A stretch of 64,000 nucleotides of DNA from Oegoconia quadripuncta (GCA_949316235.1 OX438742.1:37888853-37952852), one strand, 5' to 3'. Positions 1-11,315 are shown, numbered from the stretch's first letter. Notes: generated from the letters alone by a model not told the origin. Numbers and translations are program-made.

Positions 1-66
1 CACAAGCTTTGCTTAGTTTGGGACAAGATGACTGGTGTAAGTGACCGAAATATTTATTTATTAAAA
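1..66 (+). repeat. SINE-A, 3' end fragment
   Basis: CACAAGCTTTGCTTAGTTTG, GGACAAGATGACTGGTG and GAAATATTTATTTATT are the 3' end of SINE-A. The head is cut off by the window start. Confidence 0.8.
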
Positions 67-1154
67 AAAAAACATACAGAAAATGATTCATCAGGAAGCT
101 GAAGATAGCATTCTTTCAAATAAAAATCAACAAGAAGGATGTTAGCATTATTTTAGTTTTCCCTAGGTAAGTTGCTTGCTTATTTGTCATACAATGTAAA
201 TGTAAATTTAAATATCTCTCTACCTTTTTAACACCGTTTACTTTCTGAATCCCAGACCAACTTTTTTTAGTAGTATTTGGAGTTTCTTTATTAGACGTAG
301 ACAACTTGAATAATTATGGAAAGTGGTCGAAATATAAACGCGTATTAAAGCTACAAGGAATATTTGAAAACAATTAGAAAACTTAGTGTGAGCAATGAAG
401 GCTTATTAACCACGATACTAACTACTCTCTTGCGTCGTTTTTCCCGCTCGATGAGTCTCTTCCTCCACGACACGATTTGCCATGACCGATATGGAAACCC
501 TTAAGCAAAGATAATCTGTGCAAATGGGGTTACTCCGATGGTGGGGGTGATCATTGCTGCCCATAGACCTGGCAGCTGCACGTTTGACAGAGTGCTCAAC
601 TAAACTTGCCACAACTCGAAAAGGGGTTTCTCAAAATTTTCGATTTCAAAAATATACAATGTTAAGTATACAAAATATTATGTGTCATATTTTTGGTATT
701 GTAAAAAAACAGCTTAGCTTGAAAAATTTGCTAAATACTTTACTCTGAATAATTATAAATAATTCTGAAAAAGAAAAACAACGTTGAATATTCGAAATAA
801 AGTGTAGATGGAATGAAAATTGTCAGGTTTGCTTGGGTAATTATTTCTTAATTGAGAAGAGAGCTCTTTGTCAAACTTTCACTTGTCATTTAGGTTTATT
901 AGCTTGAAATTAGAGTTAGGCAGGAAAATTGTCAAAGGTTGTAGATAATTGATAAATATTACTTTTAGAACTGCTGTAAAACAACTGATATCCCTAATCC
1001 CAAGACACACGTGGTCGGTGTTTTTATGTAGGCATTGCAATCAGACTCCAGATCAATTTGCGTGATTCTTTTTTTAATTAAAAGGTGTTCTGAATACGGA
1101 TAAGACGACCGGATTAGTGTGGTGAGTAAAGACGCTGTATTCGAACTAACTGTA
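67..1154. other. No gene seen
   Basis: AT-rich, apparently single-copy sequence. Short chance frames of 60-64 codons on both strands; none has recognisable motifs. Confidence 0.5.
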
Positions 1155-1290
1155 GCGGTTTGGAATCCCGTTAAGAGTAAAATATGTTTGCGTGATGAAT
1201 ACGAACATTTTATTCTCGAGGCTTAGATGTTTATCTATAATATATGTATGTGTACCTGTTGGCTTAATAAGTGACAGCAAAAGTGTCGTA
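1155..1290 (+). repeat. SINE-A, degenerate copy
   Basis: GCGTGATGAATACGAACATT followed by TTCTCGAGGCTTAGATGTTT and TATGTATGTGTACCTGTTGG matches the body of SINE-A with many substitutions. The B box is decayed (GGTTTGGAATCCCG). Confidence 0.55.
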
Positions 1291-2271
1291 ATTGAGTTAT
1301 TGAATATGCTATGACATCAGAAAATACATTACGATCCGAATCGAGGATTATGATTATATTATTAACCCACAATAAAGAGATGGTGTTAAGGATTGAGGCC
1401 CGTGTCCGTGGCATTGGAGCTGGACCGATTTCAATTCAGTTTCTTTTATTGTAAAATGATATTTAGCCTTGTCTGATGGATATCATGGATATCATGTTCA
1501 CTGTTGAATGGTTCTCAAACTATACAACAGTGAATTCAGGAGTAATCGGGCTACCCTACTCGGGCGGTCTGTAAACACTGACTATCTGGTAGCTATTAGT
1601 CGCCAGTGGTCTAGATATAAAATGTTAATAGGGTTGTCACGATCTTGAGTTGGAGGTTTGACATTCGCCTTCATAATGTTTGTACTTTGCAAATAGGTAC
1701 ATAATATTCGCTGTAGCTGAACAGAGCTATTGTATTCGCATTCGCTTGGAGTGATAAATAAGTTGACTTAAGTAATTTAATTGGGTTGAGCATAGTTTAA
1801 GTTAATTATGGAATACTTAAATTAAGGTCCCATGGTCATACAAGTGATTATGACAGATATCAAACTTAGTTTGAAAATTATACAAAACAAATACTCTGTA
1901 TTGCACAACAGAAAAGGAAATTGTTATAAAAATTATATTTTAATGTCAACTGAACAAGACCAACTTAAATGGAGCTTTACGACAATAGTAACTTACCTGG
2001 CAACTTTAAATTGGGCTGGCTCCTCGGAGACACTGTGTGTAAAAATAGCTTCCTACTTGTCACAATCAACGTTCGTATTATGTCACAAGGGATTTTTCTA
2101 CTATGGTATTTTTGTAATCGTAAACAATTCGTTGCAATGAATTATTTTTGTTTGTTTATATTAAAATTTACGACCAATTATTTTAGTGTATACGTAAAAT
2201 GAACACAGACGTGTATGTTTTAATCAATTATTAAATTGTTCGTAGTCAATAATTGGGTAAAGTTGCGAAGT
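1291..2271. other. No gene seen
   Basis: AT-rich. Two overlapping + frames (1832-2140 and 1969-2202) have low-complexity AT-driven composition and no family. ATACTCTGTATTGCACAACA near 1890 is a short trace of an LINE 3' tail. Confidence 0.45.
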
Positions 2272-2415
2272 TTTTCAGCGTGGCGGGCGGGACACGTGCG
2301 TCCATCGCGGCATTCATTCGGGCACTGCTGCATGCATTGGCTTTGGCTTTCGTCGGCTGAAAACTGAAACGTGGGGCTTTCTGCAGGTTTTAACGCCTGT
2401 ACGCGGCTTTGCGGT
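2272..2415. other. GC-rich unique patch
   Basis: A stretch visibly richer in G+C than its surroundings (GCGTGGCGGGCGGGACACGT, CGTCCATCGCGGCATTCATT, GTACGCGGCTTTGCGG) with no repeat similarity seen and no long frame. Could be a conserved non-coding element or regulatory site; nothing proves it. Confidence 0.25.
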
Positions 2416-2540
2416 TATTAGTGTAACGAATAGGATTATTTAAATGTTGACGCGAAAGTATTGTCAATACAGCTTAAAAATTATTACTGTAAAAAACTGC
2501 TTTTCAATTGTTAGTTAATGATGTGAGTAGATACAATAAG

Positions 2541-2890
2541 GTTCTAGTTGATATACAAAATCTTCCTCTCAATAAATTTAAAGATACTATAAAACAGAAA
2601 CTTATTAACAAAGTATATTATAAAATATCAGACTATTTAGATGGTAATCATCCCTGGACATAATCAGATCGTTCGCATGCCAGGCTATTTCACAATTAAT
2701 AATGAAATATAAAAACCTATATGTAAAATCAAAGCCTGATTTTAAAAGAGCAACCCCTCGAGTTTCTTACTTGTTCTTCTCAGGGGAAAATTGCATTTTG
2801 AACAAGCAGTGGCTTAAAAAATGTAAAATTGACTATTTTAAGTGTACTCTGTGTACCTACAAAATAAAGCATTTTTGACTTTGACTTTGA
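2541..2890 (+). pseudogene. Non-LTR retrotransposon 3' end (RT C-terminus plus 3' UTR)
   Basis: 5'-truncated LINE. Codons from 2541 to 2662 read V-D-I-Q-N-L-P-L-N-K-F-K, then IKQKLI, YYKISDYLDG and a stop after P-W-T, the usual C-terminal end of lepidopteran reverse transcriptases of this type. The 3' UTR follows (CCTCGAGTTTCTTACTTG, then TTCTCAGGGGAAAATTGC) and ends in AATAAAGCATTTTTGACTTTGACTTTGA, a short TTTGA-type tail instead of poly-A. Related copies: 5905, 22978, 33270 and 40447. Not functional. Confidence 0.85.
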
Positions 2891-3424
2891 CATGACTGGT
2901 TTACTTCAATAGAAAATTCATGACATACGGATCAAGGATATCACTAGTGTCAAACGTGGGGCACATACATATAAATATCGAATTACTTTGACCCCTATCC
3001 CATTGAAGTAGGAGTGGCTGTCGCGTGATCTACCATCTGGTGTGACGGTCGCGAGTTACGGCCGGGTTTCCTCGTAAACATAAAACAGCTGGGTACTAAA
3101 CTTTTAAGTCCACCAGTGGTTTTCTATCCCTATCTTAATTCATTACGTCACTTAAAGTTAGTGCAGACACGTTCGATTGAATCGGTGATACAAAGTGATT
3201 TTTTTTAATTGGGTAGATAAAATCATATTAGTATTGATGATAGTATTACTTTCCCTCTTATTCATTAAAATTTACAAACGCAACTTTAAATTTAAATTTT
3301 TATAAATGAGACGGTTTGTATTTGTCCTTTAATTAAGGTACACTTATATAAAAGCTTATCAAAGCAGTACATGTATGACACGAAAATTTTGAAAACAAGC
3401 GATGAAAAAAAAAAATGATTATGT
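2891..3424. other. No gene seen
   Basis: Intergenic or intronic AT-rich DNA. Nothing recognisable. Confidence 0.5.
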
Positions 3425-3830
3425 CATCCAGATAAACGAAACCAACGGTGTAAAAAGCTAAAGATTTGAACTGCTTAACCGACTCTCATCAAACATGGTT
3501 AAGAACGCATCCCCGAGTTTACTCTTATATATTAAAAAAAAATACTCCAGAAAGACTATGACACCATCCAAATACCTAAAACAAACGAAACGGCTTAACC
3601 GATTTTTATCAAACACGGCTTCGTTTAGTCTTTATATAAAAACCATACTTCAATCGGACCACGCATTACTAGATACGATCGCCTAAAGATTGGACATAGA
3701 CACCGCCATACACACAACGCCGTCAAACACATTGACGGCGTTGTGTGTATGGGGGTGTCTATGTCCGAAAATCGACGGGTGTAATGTGTTTCACCCGTCG
3801 ATTTTCGTTGGGGGTTAAATAGAAGCAAGC
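3425..3830 (+). repeat. Family G repeat with rearranged tail
   Basis: GTCATCCAGATAAACGAAAC, CTTAACCGACTCTCATCAAA, CATGGTTAAGAACGCATCCC, repeated once more at 3560-3640, then GACCACGCATTACTAGATAC and a tail GCCGTCAAACACATTGACGG ... GTTGGGGGTTAAATAG. Two abutting hairpins (3692-3766 and 3767-3806) replace the normal tail. Confidence 0.65.
3692..3806. repeat. Two abutting hairpins in a family G tail
   Basis: Hairpin 1 has 35-base arms (GGACATAGACACCGCCATAC ... and complement, one mismatch) around ACACA. Hairpin 2 has 15-base arms GAAAATCGACGGGTG and CACCCGTCGATTTTC around TAATGTGTTT. Confidence 0.88.
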
Positions 3831-3937
3831 AAGCTCTTTAATTCAAGTTGATCTCTTGATAAACAAAAGTAGATATTTCATCCCCTTGAAAAATCATTAA
3901 TTAAAGCCTATGCCCAGTAGTGGGTGTATGTGAGCTG

Positions 3938-4183
3938 AGATTGATTATAATAATAATGAATATTTTGGACACTGATTGGGGAATCATCTAGTCCCAAGCT
4001 AAGCAAACCTTGTACTATGGAAACTAGATAACGGATAAACATACATAAATATTTATATAAACATGCATGACTCGGCAATAATTGTTCGTATTCCTCCCAC
4101 AAATATTGCCTCTCGCGGGATTCAAACCCGCAACCGTTGGTTTCGCTGACAGGTTCACTATCCACTACACCAATCGGTCGTCA
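3938..4183 (-). repeat. SINE-A, near full length
   Basis: tRNA-derived SINE. On the minus strand: GACGACCGATTGGTGTAGTG (A-box region), GCGGGTTTGAATCCCGCGAG (B box), the body GAATACGAACAAT..., and the tail ending in AATATTCATTATTATTATAA. RNA polymerase III promoter boxes are visible in the head. Confidence 0.85.
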
Positions 4184-4497
4184 TAATGATTGGTTTAATC
4201 ATACGGCTATATTAACAGCTTCAGTGCTAAGTATAAATAGGCTAGAGGCACGATTGAATGCGCCGCTATTGGTGCGCAACAGTTAAATAATCTGCTATCG
4301 TCAACCCGCAGAGAGGGTGGCGATTAGGGCAAAACCTTCCATGAAAAGTGGTGCAAATCACCATGACAGGACGATTAAGTAAGATTAGATGTGAACTTTA
4401 TATGCTGTATATATTAAGGGTATAAATAAATTCCGGGGACCATGTCCGCAGATAATAGTACATAAACTAACATTATATGGAACTTGCTATGCAAACA

Positions 4498-4735
4498 CCG
4501 GACATATGGACGACCATTTGGTGTAGTGGATAGTGACCCTGTCAGCGAAACCAACGGTTCGAATCCCGCGAGGAGTAAATGTTTGTGTGATGAATACGAA
4601 CATTTATTCCCGAGTCATGGATGTTTATATAAATATTTATGTATGTTTATCCGTTATCTAGTATCCATAGCCCAAGCTTTTGCTTAGTTTGGGACTAGAT
4701 GATTGGTGTAAGTGCCCGAAATATTTATTCATTAA
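4498..4735 (+). repeat. SINE-A with damaged B-box arm
   Basis: Complete in length but the TGCGGG normally before GTTCGAATCCCGCG is missing, so the T-stem cannot pair. Ends in a poly-A run at 4733-4749. A SINE-B copy follows at once. Confidence 0.85.
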
Positions 4736-4757
4736 AAAAAAAAAAAAACAAACCGCC

Positions 4758-4985
4758 ATATTTGACGACCTGTTTGGTGTAGTTTGGTATGTTTGTATGA
4801 TGAATACAGACAATGTGTTCCCGAGTTATGGATGTTTTTCATTTATATGTGTATTTATTTACAAAAAAAAAGTATATGTGTAGTTTATCAACCATCTCGT
4901 ATCTATAATATAAGCCTAGTTGCTTAGTGTGGAACTAGATGGCGTTGTGTGTATGTGTAAAGATATTTATTATTATTATTACTTA
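4758..4985 (+). repeat. SINE-B with internal deletion
   Basis: Starts GACGACCTGTTTGGTGTAGT, then jumps directly to TGTTTGTATGATGAATACAG, losing the B box. The tail matches other SINE-B copies (GCTTAGTGTGGAACTAGATG, then GGCGTTGTGTGTATGTGTAA) and ends in TTATTATTATTATTA. Confidence 0.75.
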
Positions 4986-5904
4986 GATTGAAATTGTCTC
5001 TGAATGATGAATTTACTTAGTGTTGGGCAAGACCGTAAGTAAGAGTCCTTTAATAAAATACCGAAAGTTAAAAAACGAATAGGTACGAGAGAGATCTGAG
5101 ATCGTCTTTTGTTTACATTGTTGGCAAGTTCCTTAGAATGACACTTTACAGAAGATTTGCGTTAGGGATGACGTAAGAAACTTATGCCAATGAGATAAAC
5201 TCGTTTTGCGGATTAATAAATAAATAATTAAGAGGGTTTATTCATTTCAGTGGCGCTCTCATTGGATAAATTATGATTGCTTTTTAAATACAGAATGAAA
5301 AAAAAATCGCTCTGATCTGCGCTCAAAAAGCCCAAATACTTCTAATATGATTAGTATAAGTAATACAGAAATAGCTTTGATGGGGGTTATTTTGCAGAAT
5401 TCAGAAAGTTGCCGATTTCTTTTATGATTAACTGTATACGCGTTTGACCACAATCTCACCTGACGGAAAGTGTCGACGTGTTCGACGATGAAGTGGTAGA
5501 TGCCTATTCACCCCTTTTTTTTTGATCAGGATCGTTTATTGATATTCACGGGACTTTTTCAGCATTACCCCGCTCTTGATCCTGCTTTTATCAATAATTT
5601 GAAATTCTCGAAAACAACCGTAATTACAGCTATGTATTCGTTCAGGTTTTATCTCTATGCTAAATTTCCCTCGTAATCGTTCAGGCGTCACAACGTGATT
5701 GTGGGATCAACATTTAACCTTCGCCCGTGTAATTTGTTTATTCGCGGGAAACAATTAATTGGGATACTCTTTTGTTAAAACAAAGTCGCAGTCCGATCGC
5801 TGTATGTATGTGTCAATAAAGTCTTACATAATACATACATAAAGTACAAAAATCGGGTGGTCAGCGATTTCCCAAGCAAACGCTAGTTTTAAGGATATCA
5901 ATCT
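4986..5904. other. No gene seen
   Basis: AT-rich. GTGTCGACGTGTTCGACGAT at 5469-5488 resembles a short piece of a repeat; the 62-codon minus frame (5271-5459) has no motif. Confidence 0.45.
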
Positions 5905-6186
5905 CTTACAGAATATTACAAAATATCAGATTATTTAGATGATAAACATTCATGGACATAACCAGCCCGTTAGAACTAGGCTATTTCACAATTAATAATG
6001 AAATATTATGACATAAAATAATAATATAAAAACCTTTTTTTTTAAGAGCAACCTCTCGAGTTTCTTGCTTGTTCTTCTCAGGGGAAAATTGCCGTTTGAA
6101 CAAGCAGTAGCTTTAAAAATGTAAAATCAGACTATTTTAAGTGTACCCTGGGTACCTACAAAATAAAGCATTTTTGATTTGGTTTG
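5905..6186 (+). pseudogene. Truncated LINE 3' end
   Basis: Same family as 2541-2890. Only the last codons remain (YYKISDYLDDKHSWT then stop at about 5961), followed by the same 3' UTR and the tail CATTTTTGATTTGGTTTGA. It is a dead-on-arrival 5'-truncated insertion. Confidence 0.82.
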
Positions 6187-6784
6187 ACGTGGCGATATAT
6201 TCTATGTCTGAACTAGGTTAAATGTGTTTTTTTGGACCCCTATTGTCTCCCCTGTGATCAAAACAAATGAAACGTTCTTATAATCTTTCCATATAATGAA
6301 GACATCCTGTATGACCTGGCTGCATATTAAACGAGCAACTTTACGGATACTCGTATATACACCTAACAAGTAATAGTATACTTAGAATAGTATGTGAGTG
6401 TTTGTGTGAATGTATATGTGTGAGGATGGGTGATGTTAAGTGTGTGTTAATTCTTAACGACGTGAAACGCGACAAAAATCAACCCGAGGCTGCCGACATT
6501 CTCCGTTTATTTCTGTAATCAACCGCTTTTGCAAAACACCAATATTACCAACTGAAGTTAAATAAACATCTCAAGGGATTCTGCATACGTTGCAATTAAT
6601 AATTTTAATAAATACTTGTAAACGTCACCCTGTTAATTCAATTAAAATGGCTATTAAAGAGCCAAGGATCAGATATGGCGGTATATTAGTTCAATGGTAT
6701 TAATATGCCGCACCCCGCAGTCGCTGTGTTCAATTAATTTTTTAAGGGAAGCTGAAATTGAATTCTGTATTTAAAATTCTATTT

Positions 6785-6945
6785 TCCCGTTATACCGGCC
6801 GCGAGTTAATTTGTGGATCGGGGGTGTCATTCGGTGGGGTGTTGGTAAATACGCCTCGGATACGACTGCGTTTTTACATTTGCGCTGGCAGGCGCCGGAT
6901 CTCTAATGTGCCTCCGTTACTGCGGCGTCTCGAAAAAAGCCCCAA
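6785..6945. other. GC-rich unique patch
   Basis: CCGTTATACCGGCCGCGAGT, GGATCGGGGGTGTCATTCGG, GCGCTGGCAGGCGCCGGATC and CTCCGTTACTGCGGCGTCTC lie in otherwise AT-rich DNA. A 74-codon frame covers it but shows no family. Possible non-coding regulatory element. Confidence 0.25.
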
Positions 6946-7104
6946 TGATGTCAACGTCTTAAAGCAATTTAAGGCAAATTGAGTAAACGTATTCTCTTAG
7001 TGGTTTAGACATGAAATGAGATGAGATGCTTACTTTATCGAATTATTAATTTTTTTATCGAATTACCTATCTACTTGTTTTTTGTTTTAAAATGGAATCA
7101 ACCG

Positions 7105-7300
7105 TCGTAAAAGGCTACTGAGGGATTTTCTACCAAAAAACATCTATAGACTTGCTCACCACATTGTGTGCATTTCTGTATGTTTCAAAAGGTGAGAGAG
7201 AGCATTAAATTTTAATATTTGTAACACCCAAACGCTAATGTTTGGGATATCTCCGACTACCTCATTTGGCACAAAGATCGTGCCGTGATGTATGAATGTT
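7105..7300 (+). repeat. Family H repeat
   Basis: GTCGTAAAAGGCTACTGAGG, ACCAAAAAACATCTATAGAC, GTGTGCATTTCTGTATGTTT, ACACCCAAACGCTAATGTTT and GGGATATCTCCGACTACCTC. The class is unknown to me. Other copies: 10130, 23992, 30715, 45985 and 63285, all on the + strand. Confidence 0.6.
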
Positions 7301-7369
7301 CGGTTTAAAACTGTTCTCGGAATATTTATAAATTATAAGTTCATACTTTATCATTGAAAATGTAGGAAT

Positions 7370-7752
7370 TATACTGGATGAGTTTTTTACGGTAAGGAAA
7401 AAATAGGGCATATTAGGTAAGTGAAATAGAAGGTATTAGCGTAGGTAGTTTTTTTCAAATCTATCACAGAATGAAGCTTTAATTGTGTCATTTGACGGTC
7501 GCATTTGTGGCCTATTACACATAATTACATCATTAAACAAAGAAAACTTGATGAAATTATGAGTTTCTAATAAATTTGACAACCCTAATAAATTTGACAA
7601 CCCTAAGAATTACACCAGTCGCATATCATTCACCACACGGCCCGTGCGTTTTTGAAAAAAACAAATTAAACTGCCTATGCCAATACCTTCTATTTCACTT
7701 ATCTAATATGCTTTTTTTTCCTTACGGTAAAGAACTCATCCGATATAGTGTA
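7370..7752. mobile_element. TIR-F: inverted-repeat element, about 380 bp
   Basis: Left GATGAGTTTTTTACGGTAAG, AAAATAGGGCATATTAGG, GTGAAATAGAAGGTATTAGC; right has the complement (CAATACCTTCTATTTCACTT, TTCCTTACGGTAAAGAACTC, ATC). The arms are about 75 bp. A partial copy is at 45115-45200. Confidence 0.72.
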
Positions 7753-7779
7753 GCTTGAAGTCAGCGACAGTTTGACGCA

Positions 7780-8102
7780 GGCCCGTATAATAAACCATTC
7801 TCAAGATTGAGAACAGTCCTGTGATCGGTCTCAAGTAAACGTGTTAATTAATAAACCTAACATGAGATCTGAAAAGCACATGCATACTCAAATAGTACTC
7901 ACTTGAGTTTCTCGTATCAATTAATTAATTTCACATATTTCATCCGGCGGTGAAGCGAATACTTAAGAAGTGTTCTCAGCTGAGTAGACCTCAAGATTGG
8001 TTTATTAATTAGCACGGAGCTTGAGATAGCGTCAACCTCTTACGACGCATCTCGGGTGATATAGCCTCAAGACTTGTATTGAGATTGTTTTATTAATACG
8101 GG
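7780..8102. mobile_element. MITE-A, about 320 bp
   Basis: Ends GGCCCGTATAATAAACCATT and TTGTTTTATTAATACGGG are inverted. Many internal copies of CTCAAGA/TCTTGAG in both orientations. No coding capacity. Confidence 0.8.
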
Positions 8103-8652
8103 TTTCAGAATCTTAACTTTTCGACCCCTTCTACGGCGGCCATGGGAAGAAAAGGGTTGGTCCTATTCTACTCAAAAAGACCCATTACGTTAATACTCGT
8201 ATATTACGATTGTCTTCAAATAAATATTTTAATATATTTTTTTTCTTAATTAATTTGGTACCACATACAAGTTCACATATTGGGGTGTCGGGAAGAAAGG
8301 GATTATGGGCAAACCTGGTTCCTGTCTACTCCGCGTGCTAGTTGGTATGACGTATCAAATCAGCGAATCATCTCGTCCGTCTTCCGCAGCCTCCGGACGA
8401 GATGATTTGATATAACATTTGCTATTTTGCGTGGTTTAATACGACTGACTTCGCGATATGACTTCAACGCTGAATTGGGAGCTCAAAACGATATGCTCGA
8501 CCCGAGTGTCAGATAGGAAGTGATGTTTGTTGGTTACCCCCACGATAGAATGAGAAAAGAAGGGAAATTGAGGGTAGGAAATAGTGCTGTGCCTGTTATA
8601 AATCATACCTACTAATACGTACGTTTCAATATACACATATATTGCGCTTTTT
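8103..8652. other. No gene seen
   Basis: A short inverted repeat GCGAATCATCTCGTCCGTCT / GACGAGATGATTTGAT lies at 8363-8411; otherwise nothing recognisable. Confidence 0.45.
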
Positions 8653-8761
8653 CCCACGTCTACAGATTCCCACGTCTACAGATTCCCACGTCTACAGATT
8701 CCCAATTCTACAGATTACCAATATTACAGAAGCCCTTGTCTACAGATTGTCAATACTACAT
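8653..8761. repeat. Minisatellite, 16-bp unit
   Basis: Three perfect CCCACGTCTACAGATT units (8653-8700), a fourth with two changes (8701-8716), then three decayed units to 8761. A head-to-tail tandem array that borders an L3 LINE end. Confidence 0.88.
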
Positions 8762-8880
8762 ACAAATACTCTTTATTGCGCAAAATAATTTACAATAATT
8801 TTTGATGATAACAATAGAACACAATTAGGCGGTCTTATCACTAAATGCGATCTCTTCCAGACAACCCACAGCTATGGGAC
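8754..8880 (-). mobile_element. L3 LINE 3' UTR, minus strand
   Basis: Read on the minus strand it has GTCTGGAAGAGATCGC, TAAGACCGCCTAATTG and ends in an AATAAAGAGTATTTGTATGT-type tail. Copies at 11180, 17740 and 61668 share the GATAAGGCCGCC motif or the tail. It is the 3' end of a non-LTR element, 5'-truncated. Confidence 0.65.
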
Positions 8881-9246
8881 ATTTGTAGGTAGAAAAACAG
8901 GTAGGGTGCATGCATAAATATAATAATAATAATACCATATTAATTGATTAAATAAATAAATAAATAACTACCGCCTATACAAACCGGGAGTGTTCCCAGA
9001 ATTATTTGACATGATGCCCAGGACTGAATTCTACCTTAAATAACGTTCATGTATGTGTACAGCACAGAACATAAGTTTTATTATCAGTTAGAGTAATATT
9101 AAATCTTTATCATACATTCTCTTGTCATATACAAACAAACTTATACTAGGCATTTGAACCCAACCCAACATTATTGGTCACAACGTAATTCATCTATAAT
9201 AATGTGAAGCCTAATACAGCAGCCTAATACGAAAACTTATAAGTTA

Positions 9247-9600
9247 TACAGGGTGAATTTGAATTTAGGTAATTCCCATTAACTGGTGACACACTCTTGA
9301 TTACGAACAACTTTTCCCGAGGAACCATAATCGAATTCCATCAAAAACATTTCGATTACCCATACAAAGTCAATCATTCTGAAATCACCTTTAGTATGAA
9401 AGTCCAACAATTTTCGGCTGGTGACTCCACTCCTGATTCAGAACAACTATCCACTAGAAACTATAGCCAAATTCAGACGAAAATTGTTGGACTTCCATAC
9501 TAAAGGTGGTTCCAGAATGGTTTAGGTACTTTGTGTGAATAACCGAAATTTTTTGATCGAATTCGGCTATGGTTGTAATGAATTAAATTTTACCCTGTAT
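9247..9600. mobile_element. MITE-B, 354 bp
   Basis: Left end TACAGGGTGAATTTGAATTT, right end AATTAAATTTTACCCTGTAT; both ends are bordered by TA, as for Tc1/mariner-type targets. The interior has repeated modules GTTGGACTTCCATACTAAAG and its complement. There is no transposase. Confidence 0.8.
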
Positions 9601-10129
9601 AGGTGGAGTGTATATTATAATATAATCCATGAAAGACATTGTATCAATTCGGGGAATTTGGGTTGTGTCACTTGTGTGTGTGTTTTTGTAGTAGTAGCTT
9701 GGACATACCGACTGACAGATAAATGCAATAAACCTTTTTTTTATTTCCAGTAGATTTAAATTGACATTCAACAAATGGTATCATTGTATCTTACGTTGAA
9801 ATAAATGCTTGAAGTTTGAAGTTTTTGTGTCCGCAACAATAACAAAAGGTTTGTGTAGGTATAAGAATAAAGTTGTTATATTTGAGGTAATATAATTAAG
9901 TAATTAACTATGGCACCCCTATCATTGCGCAATCTTGTTACATTATGCATGCATAGCCATTATGCGACACGTGCAGGTGGTTCGCTGTTGTATTGTATAG
10001 TCTCAAAATGTTTAAACTGATCAATATTTCCTACAAATCAGCCAATAGTCTTTGTCTTGTTTCAGGATTATACAGACACAGTGCTGTGTGGTTTTGACAA
10101 GTAAAAAGAATAAAAGCAACCTGTCTCCT

Positions 10130-10260
10130 CCCATGGATATCATAAAAGGCAGTTAAGGGATTTCACATCAATAAATATCTATAGGCGTTGAGCTCACTTT
10201 TAATATTTGGAACACCCAAATGCTTTCGTTTGGGATATCTCTGACCACCTCGAGCTATGT
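10130..10260 (+). repeat. Family H repeat, short copy
   Basis: CCATGGATATCATAAAAGGC, AGTTAAGGGATTTCACATCA, then a deletion to TTTTAATATTTGGAACACCC, AAATGCTTTCGTTTGGGATA and TCTCTGACCACCTCGAGC. Confidence 0.6.
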
Positions 10261-10477
10261 TTCTTTTAATTACTAGCTTTAGCCCGTTCGCCTGTTCATA
10301 TTTTACGACTACTGGTTTGGATGACTATAGGTACTGGAGGACTGTAATACAGAGTTCAATTATTATACAGTGCTTTTTAAAATGCCGCTAGCATCATCTA
10401 TTTTTATAGAACTGTCGCCAACAATAGCTTTAATAATGAAATATGATGATACACGTATCTATCTATTTATAAAATAC

Positions 10478-10690
10478 AATTTTTTTTATGCCCAAACTTG
10501 ACCTCAATCACCCCTGATGTAAAGTGAAGATGAGGTCGAAGGTGGAAGCGTACTGACCTGGAAACCCCAACACATTTGGGGGACTGGCTATCTTACCTCT
10601 GACAACCGGAACACAACAATGCTATTAACATTGCAGCTGCTTGGCGACAGATTTAGGTAAGATGGTAACATGTACCCCGCTGGGGACAAT
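10478..10690 (-). repeat. SINE-C with internal deletion
   Basis: Minus strand ends in CATAAAAAAAATTG after TGATTGAGGTCAAG. The part between ATCTTACC and CATGTTACC is shortened, and the head stops at GTCCCCAGCGGGGTACATG. Confidence 0.78.
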
Positions 10691-10753
10691 ATTCATTACA
10701 GCTCAAAATAATTTACAATAATTTTTGAAGGTATTACATATATAGTATATAAT

Positions 10754-10986
10754 TGACGACCGGTTGGTGTAGTGGATAGTGACCCTGTCAGCGAAACCAA
10801 CGGTTGCGGGTTCGAATCCCGCGAGGGGTAAATGTTTGTGTGATGAATACGAACATTTATTCCCGAGTCATGGATGTTTATATAAATATTTATGTATGTT
10901 TATCCGTTATCTAGTATCCATAGCACAAGCTTTGCTTAGTTTGGGACTAGATGATTGGTGTAAGGGTCCGAAATATTTATTTATAT
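10754..10986 (+). repeat. SINE-A, best preserved copy
   Basis: Head GACGACCGGTTGGTGTAGTG, GATAGTGACCCTGTCAGCG, B box GCGGGTTCGAATCCCGCGAG with an intact T-stem, body GATGAATACGAACATTTATT, CCGTTATCTAGTATCCATAG and end GAAATATTTATTTATATA. It is a good reference for the family. Confidence 0.9.
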
Positions 10987-11179
10987 AAGAATTAGGACAA
11001 TCTACAGCTATGGGAAATTTGGAATTCGAGAAACAGGTATCGTGCAGATACCTACTACTAATTAAATAAATACATATAGATAAGCATGTGTAAATACTGT
11101 TACTATATTTATTTCCATGGTTCGCGGATATTGACTTTTTTGTTTGAAATATTTCTCCACCCACCGTTTAATCCCCTTA

Positions 11180-11315
11180 AGAGTGGTAATACAAAAAATC
11201 AATCAATCAAATACGCTTTATTGTTTAATAAGGAAGGTACATTTAAATATCTTATAGAACTACAAATTAGGCGGCCTTATCGCTAACAGCGATCTCTTCC
11301 AGGCAAACCAAGCAC
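11180..11315 (-). mobile_element. L3 LINE 3' UTR, minus strand
   Basis: Same family as 8754-8880. The minus strand contains TGGAAGAGATCGCTGTTAGC, GATAAGGCCGCCTAATTTG and ends TAAAGCGTATTTGATTGATT. The tail here is a GATT repeat. Confidence 0.68.

Noticed and set aside
1832..2202. Two overlapping + frames of 77 and 102 codons
   Set aside because: Low-complexity, AT-driven residues and a piece of LINE tail (CTCTGTATTGCACAACA); no motif.
8653..8761. CRISPR-like look of a short tandem array
   Set aside because: The units are contiguous without spacers and the genome is eukaryotic, so it is a minisatellite.
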